The position numbers and the translations under genes were made by a program. This document shows, in pieces, positions 9,770-21,563 of a stretch of 64,000 nt of DNA. Under the pieces are notes generated by a model. That model was not told the DNA's origin. It ran no database searches and saw only the letters and a list, made by a program, of their open reading frames with translations. Position 1 is the first letter of the stretch; the number at the start of each line of letters is the position of its first letter. This stretch comes from Hysterangium stoloniferum (taxonomy: Eukaryota; Basidiomycota; Agaricomycetes; Hysterangiales; Hysterangiaceae): contig WHVD01000241.1 of assembly GCA_015178975.1 (NCBI GenBank), positions 1-64,000 on the forward strand, in the 5' to 3' direction.

Positions 9770-10480
9770 CTGCATCATAAACCGTGGCGATACAAACCTA
9801 ATCCCAAAGAAACTGTTTGAAAGCTTCAAATCAGCTGGGGATGACAGCCCTATGATCGAGGGCTCACACCGACCCGTGCTAGCTCAGTGGTATCTGCAAC
9901 AGGTGGCAGCAGCTTATGCACTGTGGTCAGAGTCCTGGGATATTCACCGACTTGTATGGCGTCGACAAGATCTTTCGTGACGGTAATATTGTAGAATGTG
10001 GGCGCGGAACCAACCATAGCTATCCCGGGAACAGTCTTCTGTGCAAGAGGCTGTCTCCCAAAACGCTGCAGATGGCGATTATTAGACTGACAGGCAGCGT
10101 TCGCCCCTGCGATACGCTGCGGTTCGGGATTCTTCAGCCTTGTGTGTGCCTTTTGTCCTCCTGCATGACGAGTAGGATCCCGAAGTTCCGGTCGATCGTA
10201 CAGACATGGGGTTCAGCACGCGAGTCCGTTCCGCAAATGGGGAAGGGAATGTCTTTTTGCTGACTAATGTAACGATTATGGGGAGCATGGCACTGGCGCA
10301 TGGTAAGAAGCTTCGCGGAGAAATCAGCAACGCGGCAGCTACCTCCCCAGGGGCAATCGCCATTACCTCGTCCAGATAGTCAAAGATGTTGGAATATGTG
10401 GTTTGGGCCCCGCCTAAGTACCCATAATAGTCCTTATTTATGGCTTTGGTTCTGTTTACCATGCGGTCATCTGAGGTCGG
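9770..10480 (-). pseudogene. PD-(D/E)XK-like agaric protein, decayed
   Basis: Reading on the minus strand gives a family common in Agaricomycete genomes. Visible blocks in order: NIFDYLDEVMAIAPGE (about 10370), an intron-like gap, CTIDRNFGILLVMQEDKR (about 10170, the D..(L/V)xQEDK signature of the PD-(D/E)XK-like core), NPEPQRIAGANAACQSNNR (about 10110), VPGIAMVGSAPTFYNITV (about 10010), DAIQVGEYPRT and then FEAFKQF (about 9820). The frame breaks between QEDKRHTQG and the NPEPQ block (one base), and again before the FEAFKQF block, where the conserved Cys codon is a TGA stop. The gene is therefore inactive. Members are often multicopy and of unknown role; nuclease activity is inferred only from the motif. 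Confidence 0.72.
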
Positions 10481-12044
10481 TCACTTCTGGTGGCCAGTCT
10501 ATCTTTGTGTCTGAGTGGTGGTCCATTTGTCCACTAGGGGTCACTAGTCTGTGCCCCAATTCCCTTCTCTTTCTATCATTCTATCAGAAAAACAGTCAGT
10601 CATTTTTGTCTTGTATTCCCCCATGGTATAGTATTTGCTGTTGAGAATCACTCAGCGGATGGATGCCTGGGGAAGAATGGGATGTCCGAAGAAAGTAGTG
10701 ACATCTCGGAGGATGACGACAACATTGCAGGCATTATTTCGTTGATCGTCCAATCAGATCTTGACTGCGAGGATCGAGCGATATTAGCCATTCAATAAGG
10801 CTGTCCAACCAGACATATGCGGAAACCAAATCATGAAGGTATTAAAAGAAATATACAGAGCGGGAGTGGTGGGCGGCCGAAAATACAATAATGTACGATG
10901 CTATACGAGGTTTTCCAGGTGAAAGGCTGAACCAAATATCCTTAATAAGCTTATACCTGACAGGGTCCAACAGAGCACTACTTGGGAGCAACTGCGTCTC
11001 ATACTTAAAGTGACGTTGACTCTGCGCTACTTTGTGGCAAACCAACGGGGGTCTACACGATTTAAGGTTAATCCGGGGACTCTGTGTTAGAATATAGGGT
11101 TGTGCAAGCATGCACAAGGTGATGCATGGGCAATTTGCCCCCCCCCCCCCATTGTTATTAGACGTTAGCTTATACCATTTGGCGCTTACTCCGAGTAGTT
11201 AAATAGATTAGTTTTCATGCATGTACACTATCCGTTTGCCCCCTGGAGGTCAAACGGAAATTATATTCTTCTTTTACTTGTGAATATTGCGAGCCTCTAG
11301 ATTGGGTTTCAACACTCTGCTCAGCTGGCACAAGTCACAAATCCTCACGCTTATAAGTAAGCTCGAGAAAGAAGGCAAACTGCCACAAAGTTGTTAAACC
11401 ACGATTAAAATTGGATCGTTTGTGTTGTATTACGTAATACACGCACCTTGTGGGTGCGACGCTATCGATGATCAGCTGTAGTGTTGCCGGGGACTTGGGC
11501 TAGGTTTTGCGACGGGCGCCAAGCGGTGGTTGAGCAACTCGAGCCATCGAATAAGAGCCGGATTAATCCTGGTTGTTGAAATTTTGGCCGTTCGATAAAA
11601 ATCTTAACATGATGACACTTGTGGGTCCTAATATATTTTGCGTTAAAACTACGTAGTCCTGTATAGTAGCTTAGTAATATCAACCATTTTTGCTCGTGTT
11701 CACGGTGTACCGACGTATGCCCCCTCCTTTGCGTCAACACTGGTTAGTACACCACAAGATAGGGTAAGAATTATTTTGTATTAAACTCATATGAAATTTT
11801 TGAGAATCACACACTCCTGTTTCATTGCGGTCAAAATCATTCATTTTGCGCTTATTGTATACGTACAGTGTTGTATCGTACGCTAGTTGAGTTGTCACGA
11901 TTACTTAGGATTTTCCTAAGGTGAACTCCTAATCTCATCCAAATACTAGGCTGAAAATCATACTATTATCTATATGAGAGAAAATAATGTGGACAATCGA
12001 CGGAGATTTGCCTCACATACACTAATATTTACAAGTGTAAAACT
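10481..12044. other. Intergenic; no recognised gene
   Basis: A short plus-strand frame at 10682-10798 (MSEESSDISEDDDN..., 38 residues, acidic) is open and could be a terminal exon, but nothing supports it further. A 91-codon minus frame at 10842-11117 and a 92-codon minus frame at 11462-11740 are not recognised. A run of ten or more C lies at about 11141-11151. From 11750 to 12040 the sequence is AT-rich. Confidence 0.35.
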
Positions 12045-12990
12045 CCCACCAACTGGTATGTCAAAAACCACAACCACACCTAAACTCTCGGATCATTTTC
12101 TGCAATGTTCCCAGTCATGCTTGCAACAGTGATACCTGTCTCTGCGGCAGTCATATCGATAGTTTGTATTGGAACATTGGTCGTCATTGTCGAGGATTTT
12201 ATGTGAGTCTGCCGTTCTCCCCTCTAAACTTTATAGAGTTTCTGAACAGTGAGCTCGAGTCAAATACTCAAGAGTAAAGTCCACCTCTCTCATCAATAAA
12301 TAATTGATTCCGAACGTGTCGCGTTTGCCCGATTCGTATTGAGCAGCAGTACGAGGGTTTTTCAAGTCTCTCCTGATCCTGATAGTCGATGCTATAAATT
12401 TCCTTTAACATCGGAGGAAGAGAGCTCTCATTATGTGTTCAGGTCTATATGCTTCAATAATTGCGGATTTCCGCAAGATTGGCACGGGAAAAACGTGACA
12501 TAGCTATAATTTCGGGACAAGCTGTAGCACCAAATGAAGTACCGCCTGCGATAGCACCGATGGACATTATTCTTGTTGTACATTACGGCCCTCCATTGTA
12601 TACAATTTTCCATGTGATACCTCCCGACAACTGCAAAGACGATGCCCGGTGTTCGTGAGGCCGTGGACGCGTCGAAGAGGACAAATTCCGGTCACCGACA
12701 ACAAACTACATGTTTCTCATGTTCAGTTCTCGAGGAACTTAGGCAAAGAAGTGATTATTCTCGCGTAAATCAAGTCGCTTTCTATTTCTTTGTCCACTAA
12801 TGTCATAGATATCCCATAATAAGGACTGTCTCTATGCAGGTGACTGAGCCTTACTATATACTATGGGCGCTATCCGCTTCTGTAGGGGCCAGTCGAAATT
12901 TGACGTCTCATACCGAAAAGGTAATCATTCCTTAGCATCCAGAAATTTCCTATTAAATTACAAGGTACCTAAATGTGGTTTTTAAGGTTT
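12045..12990 (+). repeat. Duplicated block, copy 2
   Basis: Diverged same-orientation copy of 8340-9375, about 3.7 kb downstream. It is richer in A/T than copy 1 through many C-to-T and G-to-A differences. Confidence 0.75.
12105..12343 (+). pseudogene. Broken second copy of the small membrane protein gene
   Basis: Exon 1 (12105-12202) is open and has the same 98-nt length and GTGAGT donor as the copy at 8403; the helix is kept (MFPVMLATVIPVSAAV...) with mostly conservative changes. The intron is shorter (12203-12249). Exon 2 aligns with copy 1 (ELES for EIES) but the codon matching the Trp of HEW is TAA, so the product would stop at about 41 residues. The old stop aligns with TGA at 12341-12343. 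It may be a pseudogene or a truncated but still expressed peptide. Confidence 0.6.
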
Positions 12991-14495
12991 CCCTTTCGAG
13001 TCAATCAAATGTGATGATCTACCCTTCGCTCCAAAACCAAGCTGGCTCCCAGGGCCGCTTTTGTACACCCTCTATCCTTGTCAACGACCTGTATCACTTC
13101 ACCACAAGTAATTGGGTTCAAGAAGCGTTTACTAACACTCTCTGTGCTCCCGAAACCAGTCAGACCATTCAGTGAGGACGCTGGATCAAGTACCGACCCA
13201 ACTGTCCCGTTCAACAGATTCTTCTGTATGAAGGTCTCGAACTCATCTCTTTCGTCTCAAACTGCAACCATTTAGGGCCTGTCGAATTACTGCAGGGAGC
13301 AATTCCTTTTTGTGAGTTTGTTCCTGATGAGGCTGTCTAGCCCCACACTAGCCTCTTGTTGAGCTATGTGAAGTCGGTATGGGGACTTCCTATATAAAGT
13401 ACGCGTGATGCAGTGCATCCCTCCCGTGAAAAATTATCAGTGCATGGAAATACTCCGCCCCGTGTGCTTGAGGCCTCTATGAATGCATTCTGGATGGGCG
13501 GGACGCGCGAAAAAATTCAATGAGATATACACCGTTAGAATGCGTGGAAGAGGCGAGAGTCGCCCTCTTGTTCCACATGAATTGAGTCACATTTATTATT
13601 TATTTTCTTCACTTTCTCAGAATCACTAAGGGGATGATGGGGAATGATGATCCAGCCTCGGAACAAGCTGCGGCCGTTCAGCCTAACATCATGTCACGAG
13701 GGTATGTTATCTCGAATGTTACAATCGTTTCTCCGAGATGTGGATACTCTATAGTGCGTTGATCTGAAACACCAAAAAAAAAAGCTACGGGCAGGAGACT
13801 ACAAATGGATTCATATTAGATCAACAAAATTAATCCAACTGGTACATTGGTTGATATAGTTCCTATAGAGTACTTAATTGTATTATCCACGATATACTAA
13901 CGGTTGTCATTAATATTCGAGTGGCATTGCAAAAAATATCCGAGTTATCACTGTAAACATCAGTATTGCATATATTTTCCATGCGATTTGAATTGACCAA
14001 TACTAAAGCCTTAAAACACAGGAAATACTTTAGATCAACCCCTTGGAGAAGGTTTCCTCCAATACTGACGAAACAGCGCATCGTAATGCGAACCGTCATC
14101 GTTCAAACAAACAAATTTTCAACACTTGATATACCAAAAACAGTTTCTGAACCAAGATCTCTTGTTTCAATGCTGTTTCCTCGCTTTTTACATGTGCAAA
14201 GGAGTGTTTACTGCTAATTTTGCTGTTGACCATCAACGAAAGAAGTCTGGGGGTTTAACGATGGGGCGGGTAATTATCCGCTGATGGAAACAGCTTTAAC
14301 GTTGGGCTCATCGCATCATTGATGCATGTGCCAGTTAATTTCCAACGGCGACTGTGGAAAGCTGTGGGGCCGAAACACTCCTCCGAACGCCGATACACGG
14401 GTATAAGATTTAAAGATATTTTAGGTACTTAGGCTTTCGTGATCTCCTCATCGTCAGGATCTATCTCCTATCTCTTCTATCGGTATTTATCTACG
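12991..14495. other. Intergenic with weak coding traces
   Basis: The minus strand at 13005-13214 has a 69-codon frame with protein-like content (GFGSTESVSKRFLNPIT) that I cannot assign. At 13618-13701 the plus strand has an exon-like frame after a CTTTCTCAG acceptor and before a GTATGT donor (MMGNDDPASEQAAAV). Neither could be extended into a gene. A-rich run at about 13772. The stretch 14230-14495 is probably the promoter of the seven-helix gene; AT-rich motifs occur near 14402-14425. Confidence 0.3.
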
Positions 14496-16099
14496 ATGGG
14501 CGACAAAACGGGACAAAATTTGACCATTCTGCGGTTTCTTAATATGTCAGCCCTTAATGTCGGTGAGTTGCCAACCATTTACTTAGGCGGGATAGACTAC
14601 TAATTATACTGCGTCGTGACTAGTCGCGGCAACCGCACTAGTTTTCTATGAGTGGTTTCTCATGAGCGACCAGGAGTTCACATACCTCGTCAAGTAACCT
14701 TAGCTCCTCATATCAGATTCACCGTTCTGAAGTCGACACACTAAACGTTGCAGGACACGCTTAACGATTGTCAAGATTTTGTACTTTCTAGCCCGATACC
14801 ACGCCATGGTAGTCATGATAGTTAATACATACGGTATGTTTTGCCCAAACTGTAGATGAGTCGTTCTAATCGTATTTGACGATTTAGAGAGCACGCATGA
14901 AAATTTATCCTTAACTGTGCGCATAAGTTTGTTCATTTATGGTCGCTACTTACTCATACCTGCACCATTGCCTTTTTTTATCATAGGTGTATGCCTTTGT
15001 TCATAACGATTACTTTTGGACTAAATGTTCCCCGGAATTTCAGTTGTAATGCCGCAACTCTCTTTCAAACATGGTTTGCAGAACGTCTATCAAGCGTGGA
15101 AGCCTGATACTCACTCACTATAAATATATCAGGAGTCTTCCCATCTTAATACTGACAGTGGATATGCTTCTCGTCATTAGATTGTTTGCCGTTTATTGTA
15201 GAGACGCAAGGAGTGAGTGTGTTTCGATATGCATATGCTCGTGTATACTAACGGGTTGCTAGTGGGTACTTTCTTAATTTTCATTTATGTAGGTGAGTAT
15301 TCAAAAAAGTAAGTCGGCTGCGTCCTAGTGAATCTTAATTTATGATGTTTAGCGGAATGTGGGGTGAGTTTTTCTGTGAAAGAGTGCTTGAATGAAAAAC
15401 GATCATACATTAGACTATTATCACCACATTTGTTCTCTCATTAATAAAGTCACACGAAGGACAAAAGGAGCCCAGCCCTTTCCCAGAGATGATCTCGAAG
15501 TGTGTTTCTGCACGGTCACCGGACCCGCGGTGGAGCATCGCCTTCTTGTAAGTGTTTTTAAGACCATAGTGGCTGGGTTCTAAACTGTCGCAGTGGGATT
15601 TCATCGGCCTTTCAGGGTATTACCACGTTTTGACATTATGACAGTGATTTCTAACACTTCACAAACTCAAGCCATATATCTTGTGCTCACGCTATGGGCG
15701 ATGCGCAAGGATTTAAATGTCAATAAAATGTCGCCTCTACTTTCAGTGATATGTCGGTGAGCATACCAAGGATAGTGTACATGATAGTTTGAAACACTAC
15801 TTAGGGATGGCGCTGGATACTTTATTATGTGCGTAGCCGGTGTTTGTATCCCCTTGATAGCTTCTTACTTTGCAATTCTCCGCAGAATTTTAAGTGAGAA
15901 TATTACCCCTTTATAACCTTATATTATTATACGACGCATCCTTTTTCCGCTAGTTCTCAACACTGGTAATGTTGCCTTCCACATAGTCGGAGCGGGTCTC
16001 TTGGGGGGTACCAGGGCGTCGTGCGTCTTTCCCATTCTCTTGCATCAGTCTCTGCCTGATCTACCAGCACGATCGCGGACAGATGGCTTGTTGCTTTGA
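14496..16099 (+). CDS. DUF6533 seven-helix membrane protein, 11 exons
   Basis: Exons: 14496-14562, 14642-14693, 14754-14837, 14987-15073, 15133-15212, 15263-15292, 15353-15363, 15414-15547, 15616-15756, 15805-15893 and 15954-16099, giving 306 residues, normal for the family. The DUF6533 block is at about residues 23-55: FYEWFLMSDQEF then TRLTIVKILYFLARY, matching the family's YD..LT.D.E .. K.L...RY. Further helices include FITITFGLN, SCNAATLFQTW plus ILTVDMLLVIRLFAVY, TFLIFIYV, FDIMTVISN .. AIYLVLTLW, RDGAGYFIMCV and NVAFHIVGAGLLGG. These plasma-membrane receptor-like proteins are widespread in mushrooms; ligand and partner are unknown. All introns are 48-79 bp except intron 3 (149 bp). That intron needs a weak GTTTTG donor at 14838; the better GTATGT at 14834 would break the frame. 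Exon 7 is only 11 nt. Confidence 0.82.
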
Positions 16100-19000
16100 C
16101 CTCTATCGCGGTGAGTGCTTCTCTGTATCTATAATAAAAGCATATTCTAAGTCCTGTGGAAGGCTTGCAGATTGGTGCTCAATATCAGAGAAGTCTCCGT
16201 GGGGACAGTCACTACATCCAAACTTCCTGAAATTGACAACCATGGTTTTTGGATTCATTTTCAATGGGAGACGGGTTTGGGTTCAAGTGATCATCCTTAA
16301 ATAATGGCAATAGAAAATATGTGTACATCCTGTTCTTTCAATTTTGATGTTCGCTAACTGCTATACTGTTGGTCAAGTGAAAAACTTATATGTTCACCTT
16401 AATCCAAGTTTTTGTCCGGATCGTCAAGTCGTATCACAATTGCCGAGGGTATAATCGTGCAGAGTCGTGTCACGGTCCGCTCTATTTTTTGGAAACTTAA
16501 AGATATCCATTGAATTTCAAGGAAGAACACTTAGAGTGGTGGCTCAGCGATTGGCCGCGATACCCTCACATACGGCCCAAAGACATAGGTCTAGCACAGC
16601 TCCCCGTACGAAAAAAACTGATTGACTAACTTACGTGAACGTTTTGCTCTAACGAGAGCCCTCAACCTGAGATGCTGGGTTCGCGGGGTGTGATTGTTCA
16701 ATGCTGATTGCTTGGGGTTATTACCTCTCCCATCAGGAAATTGGAACATGACGCCTGAGTATCCTCTAGCAACACGGGCAAGGAGTTGGAATAGAGAGAC
16801 CAGCTAATATACAGTCGAGACCTCGAGCAATCGGGCACAGACGGGTATCCTTATCTGGGGGCTACTCTCACGTATGTAGAGAACGGTACCTCTCCAAAAA
16901 GGATGATCGAAGTCAAACTCCTCCAGAATTTCTTGTCAATTTATAGAGGTATTCTTATCCTACTAATTAATTTACTTAACCATCGAATGGGTGGACTACT
17001 CCTGCCACCCTAATTTGAGGAATATCCTTAGTATCCTTGGTCAGATCTACAGTTGTGGACAAACAAACGCGACAATTTTTATATATCATGATTGAGGACT
17101 TTTAACGGAAGGCTAGTTTCAGGAATGGGCTCAGCGCCTCAAAATATGTTGCAAAACACTACTCCTTTAATTTCCCCCGACTATTTGATGTGGCCAAATT
17201 TTTACAAAAAACAACAAGTGTGCGTGCATCATCTAGCCTACAAAGACTCAGTGGGACTTTAAACATCATTGCCCTGAGGAATGACCATGCGCTCACCATG
17301 AGTTTTCATAATTTTGTGCCAGCGACCAATGACCCCATGTATGACCACTGCGCGTTTCCAAGTGATTCATGCTTACTGCAGAGGCCAAGGGCCGTTCTGT
17401 CAAGATTCAAAAAATATTAGCTATTGATTCATACTGGTCCCGCACGCTCATTTCCATCTATAGGGTTTGCCGAAGATAACGATCCAACAGGATTCGAAGC
17501 AGCCATGCCACAAGGAACAACACTTATACTTTAGTGGAACAGCATTGACAGAGATCCCAAAGTACGGACAAACCATGTCTGGTGTTACTCCCATACCTCC
17601 ACTAATCGGTTATAACACAGCCAATTTCTCCATTTGGTACAGGTCCTAGCCGTGTCTTGGACCGCTACATTACATTACAAACTAATCCTTTCACTTCTGG
17701 TATCATCTTTTTTTATGAAATTCGGCTCTGGCAAGCCTTAACACTCCTGCAAGAGACATGATCGATGTCAATATATTGGTGATTGGTGTCACCTTTTTTT
17801 AATGGTTACGGCGATGATCAACCATTGGCTTTGCCACTTAAGTTGATGATTTACACCATATGCCCCAAGCACGGTAGTACTTTAGAAATGTGCCCGGATA
17901 TATAGTTTATAGATGCGCGAATAATTCTTTAGAATATATAAATTTTACCATGCATTTTCAAAAAATTGAAAGGGAAACATATCTTCCACGAAATTTAGCC
18001 TCAGCGCTGCGTGCGTGAATTTATAAAGCTGCCTGGGCTCAATTAATAAATATGGATGTGAATGGCACGACCAGGGCATAAGTAACGACATAATTCTAGT
18101 TGATGGTGGGATGGTACCGAGCAGCAACATTAGGGGGTGTGTCCTATAGAGGTGCGTATTGCGGTATGCATTAACTTTGTTTTTTGACATTCCACTTGAT
18201 CCCGGTATGAGGGGATGAGTTGAATATACGGTGCTCAGTATTATTCTGAGAGTTGTATCAGTGGCAATCATATGAAGTTGATGGTGCGAGAACGAGGTGC
18301 ATTGTGTATGCGGGTTATTTGAATGTATTTCACAGCGCTTTGCTTAATGCCCATTCGAGATTCGATAATTGGGATATAAATATAATGGGGGGCTGTATAA
18401 TCCGTCTAATAGCTATAGGGTAGATGGGAAGAGCCGGACACTTAGGAGTTTCATTGTCCATCAGATATCCGCCACCTACTCCGTCGGTATCCGGGCTGGA
18501 GTTGGAAATTGGATAGAACTCAGGTACACCGAAAACCGACGGATCACGGACCCCTAAGAGCAACATAGAACTGTTTCCGCTAGAAAGCTTATATGCGAAT
18601 CCGCCCTGAGAAACAGCTTCTTGGATAACTGTATGAAATAAGACACTTAGTTGGGTTTAGATGATGCAGAAATGCCAATCCGAGCGTGCTAAACATAATA
18701 CGAAGCAAAGGATACATGGAGGATATGAGACTTTACCATTCGCTGTTTTCCGAAGGAGGAAAAATAATCACGGGAGAGAAGAATTGACTGAAGAGATTAA
18801 ATACTGAAGTATTCCCTACAGAAATTCGAGCTCTCACGAAGATGTAATCGGGCTAATGGGCATCACATACCATATCTACTCACCGACATCGATGGCCGCG
18901 TGGACCGAAGCAGAGACGATTGGTCATGAGACGCTCAACGAAGTACCAGTTTTATGAAGTGTTTGACTCGTTAGCTTCTGAAATTATTATTTGCTACGAC

Positions 19001-20064
19001 GGAGATGATGTAGAAGGGGACATTTTTATTTTTATTGGGACTTCCTTCTCCCCAAAAATTTCTCGCTAACTTCGAAGCGACGGTGGCATATAACATTAGT
19101 TTCTTAGTTGGTGACTTATCCCTGCTTACAGTCAACCCTTTTGATCTACACCAGCATTTTGAATTCAGAGAAGTGGCCGATGCTCCATTACCTGAAACGG
19201 GAAGCCGCGAAGGGGCAAATTATTCACTAAATATTGGAACGATCCCTGTTGTACTACGGCGTCGCGAAGAACATAATGTTTCGAGCGACATGGTGTTTTC
19301 GAGTGCTTTTTTCAGGGGTCCGGCACATAGGGCTTCCAGTGTGTCAGTACACCAAAAGCTTAATGAAGTTGTCATGATTTTGCCAACTTGAATTCCGGTT
19401 CAATGTAATGTACTAATAGTATTTTCTTTTTTACGTCAACGAGATACGTTATAAGTCGTTGGTTTTGGATGATGATGATCGTTTCGGAAAAGGTATGTTT
19501 TACAGCGGCTGTAGACTTGGTTGCCATACCTCTATATTTATGCGCAACTGGGCAGGGGAAGATTAAAACAAACCTGGATAACTCACGCGGTGTGCCGAGG
19601 TTTAACTAAAAAAGAAGACGGACATTATAATAATGCAGCATTGCCAGACTTCTTCATTTGGTTAGGAAGTATCATTGATACTCATCTTTTCTTTTTCTAG
19701 CTAAAATACCAATATGATCTCCTCCAACAGCCGGAGTCTGTATTAGTGATTCAAGATATCGAATTCCCATTTGCTGGTACGCCTTTGAGCCCCCGTTGCC
19801 AGTCCGCCACCCTGCTATGAGCTATTCTACTCTACATATGCGGTAAAATTCAGTCAAATGCCACATGTGAGTAGTAACAGTTGGTAGCAGCACTAGGCTT
19901 GTTATGCTCATGAAAAACTTGAAAAGAACTGGGTAATTTTATCGAGCTATCCTCATGTATATACACCGTACTTCAAGACGTTACAATTACTTTACCCTTT
20001 CTCTTCTCTTGAATCAGAAGCTATTATATACACCAAGTTTCTTTTGAATTGAAAAGGATTGTGT
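16100..20064. other. Long stretch without a recognised gene; possible unassigned exons
   Basis: 16.1-18.3 kb is AT-rich and featureless to me apart from short frames. Between 18.9 and 19.8 kb the plus strand has several exon-like pieces: a frame with YEVFDSLASEIIICYDGDD (about 18950-19030), a 118-codon frame at 19035-19391 (SLLTVNPFDLHQHFEF), a piece LVLDDDDRFGKG before a GTATGT donor at about 19493, and KYQYDLLQQPESVLVIQ after a TTTTCTAG acceptor at about 19700. Together they may be one intron-rich gene, but phases were not resolved and no family is recognised. A minus frame at 18330-18566 is also open. Confidence 0.3.
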
Positions 20065-21563
20065 TCATGCCGCAAAAATAGACCGTTCAAGTGAGTCCCA
20101 CGCAGCATGATCTAATCCCCAAACAATACGACAAGCCGGATTATCGAGGTGAGGCTTCAAAAGATCCTTCTCTGGTCCCGCAAGTTCTCCGCCGGACTAA
20201 AACGCCACGTTATATACATACACATACACGGAATATGTATGCGGAAAAGGACGCACATTCACATACGTGACCAATGCGCTAGCAGCCTTCTCCAGATAGC
20301 CATCACCGATAGGGTCCAATTCGGGGGACACATTGTGAGGAGGTTTTGTGAGCGATTCCACCAACGTATGAACGATCCCATGAGTCTGTAATGCATGAAG
20401 CATCGGGGTAGACGTCGCTCTAGCAGAAATTCCTGTAGGTGATGTGGTGGTGATGCTGGGCACCGAAGCGAAATGGGGAGGTGCGTTGCTCGGGTACGTG
20501 TTAGAACGAGTACGGCGGGGAACGATCTGTGAGGAAGGAAACTCGGCGGCCATATAGCTCTGCCTGAGGAGCTGGTCGATGAGGAAGGCGATTCTGCTTC
20601 TTACTGTTACTTCAGGATCTGAAGAGTTTGATGAGGTCAATTGTGCAAGGTAGACATATGGTGGATGGTGGCGGAGCCCTTGGCGGACAAAACAGACGAG
20701 ATTTGATGGGATGCGAGTTATGTAACGTACCCTGCAGACCTTTGTTTAAAAGGCTCCATGCGTTGATATCTCTGAGGCGTCTGACTCCACAGGCATTCTG
20801 AACGAGCGTCGCTACAAGGGTGGACGCCGCCCTAGCACGTGTTTGTTCGGACGGACGGTTCTCTGTGGAGCATTCTGGTATCAGGATGGAAAGCATCTGG
20901 GGGAGTGGGTCATATCTGATCACCTGAGTCGGAGCCAGGGTAAGCCATTGTAGGTGGTATGATTATGGGCATGGACGAACCTCGGCCTTAGCATCTGGAT
21001 TATTCTCCACCACAGTGCCTATAATCCACAATGCTTGCCTTCGAACTGCGTCCGGTACTTCAGGGGATAATAGGCTGAGGAGTTCTGGATACATTTGAAG
21101 ATGTTTTAGACCTTATATTCAATCAAGAAAGATGCATTTATATTCGTAGGATTAAGCTTGAAGTTAGATTGACTGACTATTGGCGTTGTCGATGTTCTCG
21201 ACTAACTGGTTTGAGAATAAGAAAATTTGTCATAAATCATACAAATTTTACGCACCAACCGCATGTCATGCAGCGCGGCAACACGGGTTTCTACATCGTG
21301 TTTTTCATCCTTGCCTCTAGCCATTGATTCCTATAACAAATAACACAAGTCGAATGATCCCAGCGACTACGAATAGCAAAGATTGAAAAGTAGCATACCC
21401 TCATAACAACCGCATCAGGTTTCCCAAGAATTTTTTCTATTTCATGAGGTTTCAGTCGTGGGTGTGAACTTTCATGGCAAGTGCGATTGCTTTGTGTCGC
21501 TAAGAGGGAACAGACCGGTGGTATGGGATCAATACTTGGATTTTCTGTGTCAGGCTCATTCAT
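20065..21563 (-). CDS. FES1: Hsp70 nucleotide exchange factor Fes1 (HspBP1 family)
   Basis: Seven exons on the minus strand: 21563-21399, 21330-21256, 21205-21178, 21111-20981, 20923-20731, 20618-20257 and 20196-20065, giving 361 residues. The six introns are 57-112 bp, and every join keeps the frame. Fes1 family blocks appear in order: ILGKPDAVVM (residues 45-54), TRVAALHDM, LVENIDNANS, LKHLQMYPELLSLLSP, ALWIIGTVVENNPDAKAE, DPLPQMLSILIP, armadillo-type repeats, DPEVTVRSRIAFLIDQLL and a charged C-terminal helix (GPEKDLLKPHLDN). Fes1 is a cytosolic armadillo-fold factor that releases ADP from Hsp70. The N-terminus (MNEPDTENPS...) lacks the LLRWxIENS segment usual at the start of fungal Fes1, and no upstream exon for it was found. 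The last intron has two possible donors (GTGCGT at 20256 or GTGAAT at 20262); both keep frame. Confidence 0.9.

Noticed and set aside
9870-9895. tRNA A-box-like TAGCTCAGTGGTA
   Set aside because: It lies inside the minus-strand PD-(D/E)XK-like pseudogene (antisense of DTTELA); no B-box or cloverleaf follows.
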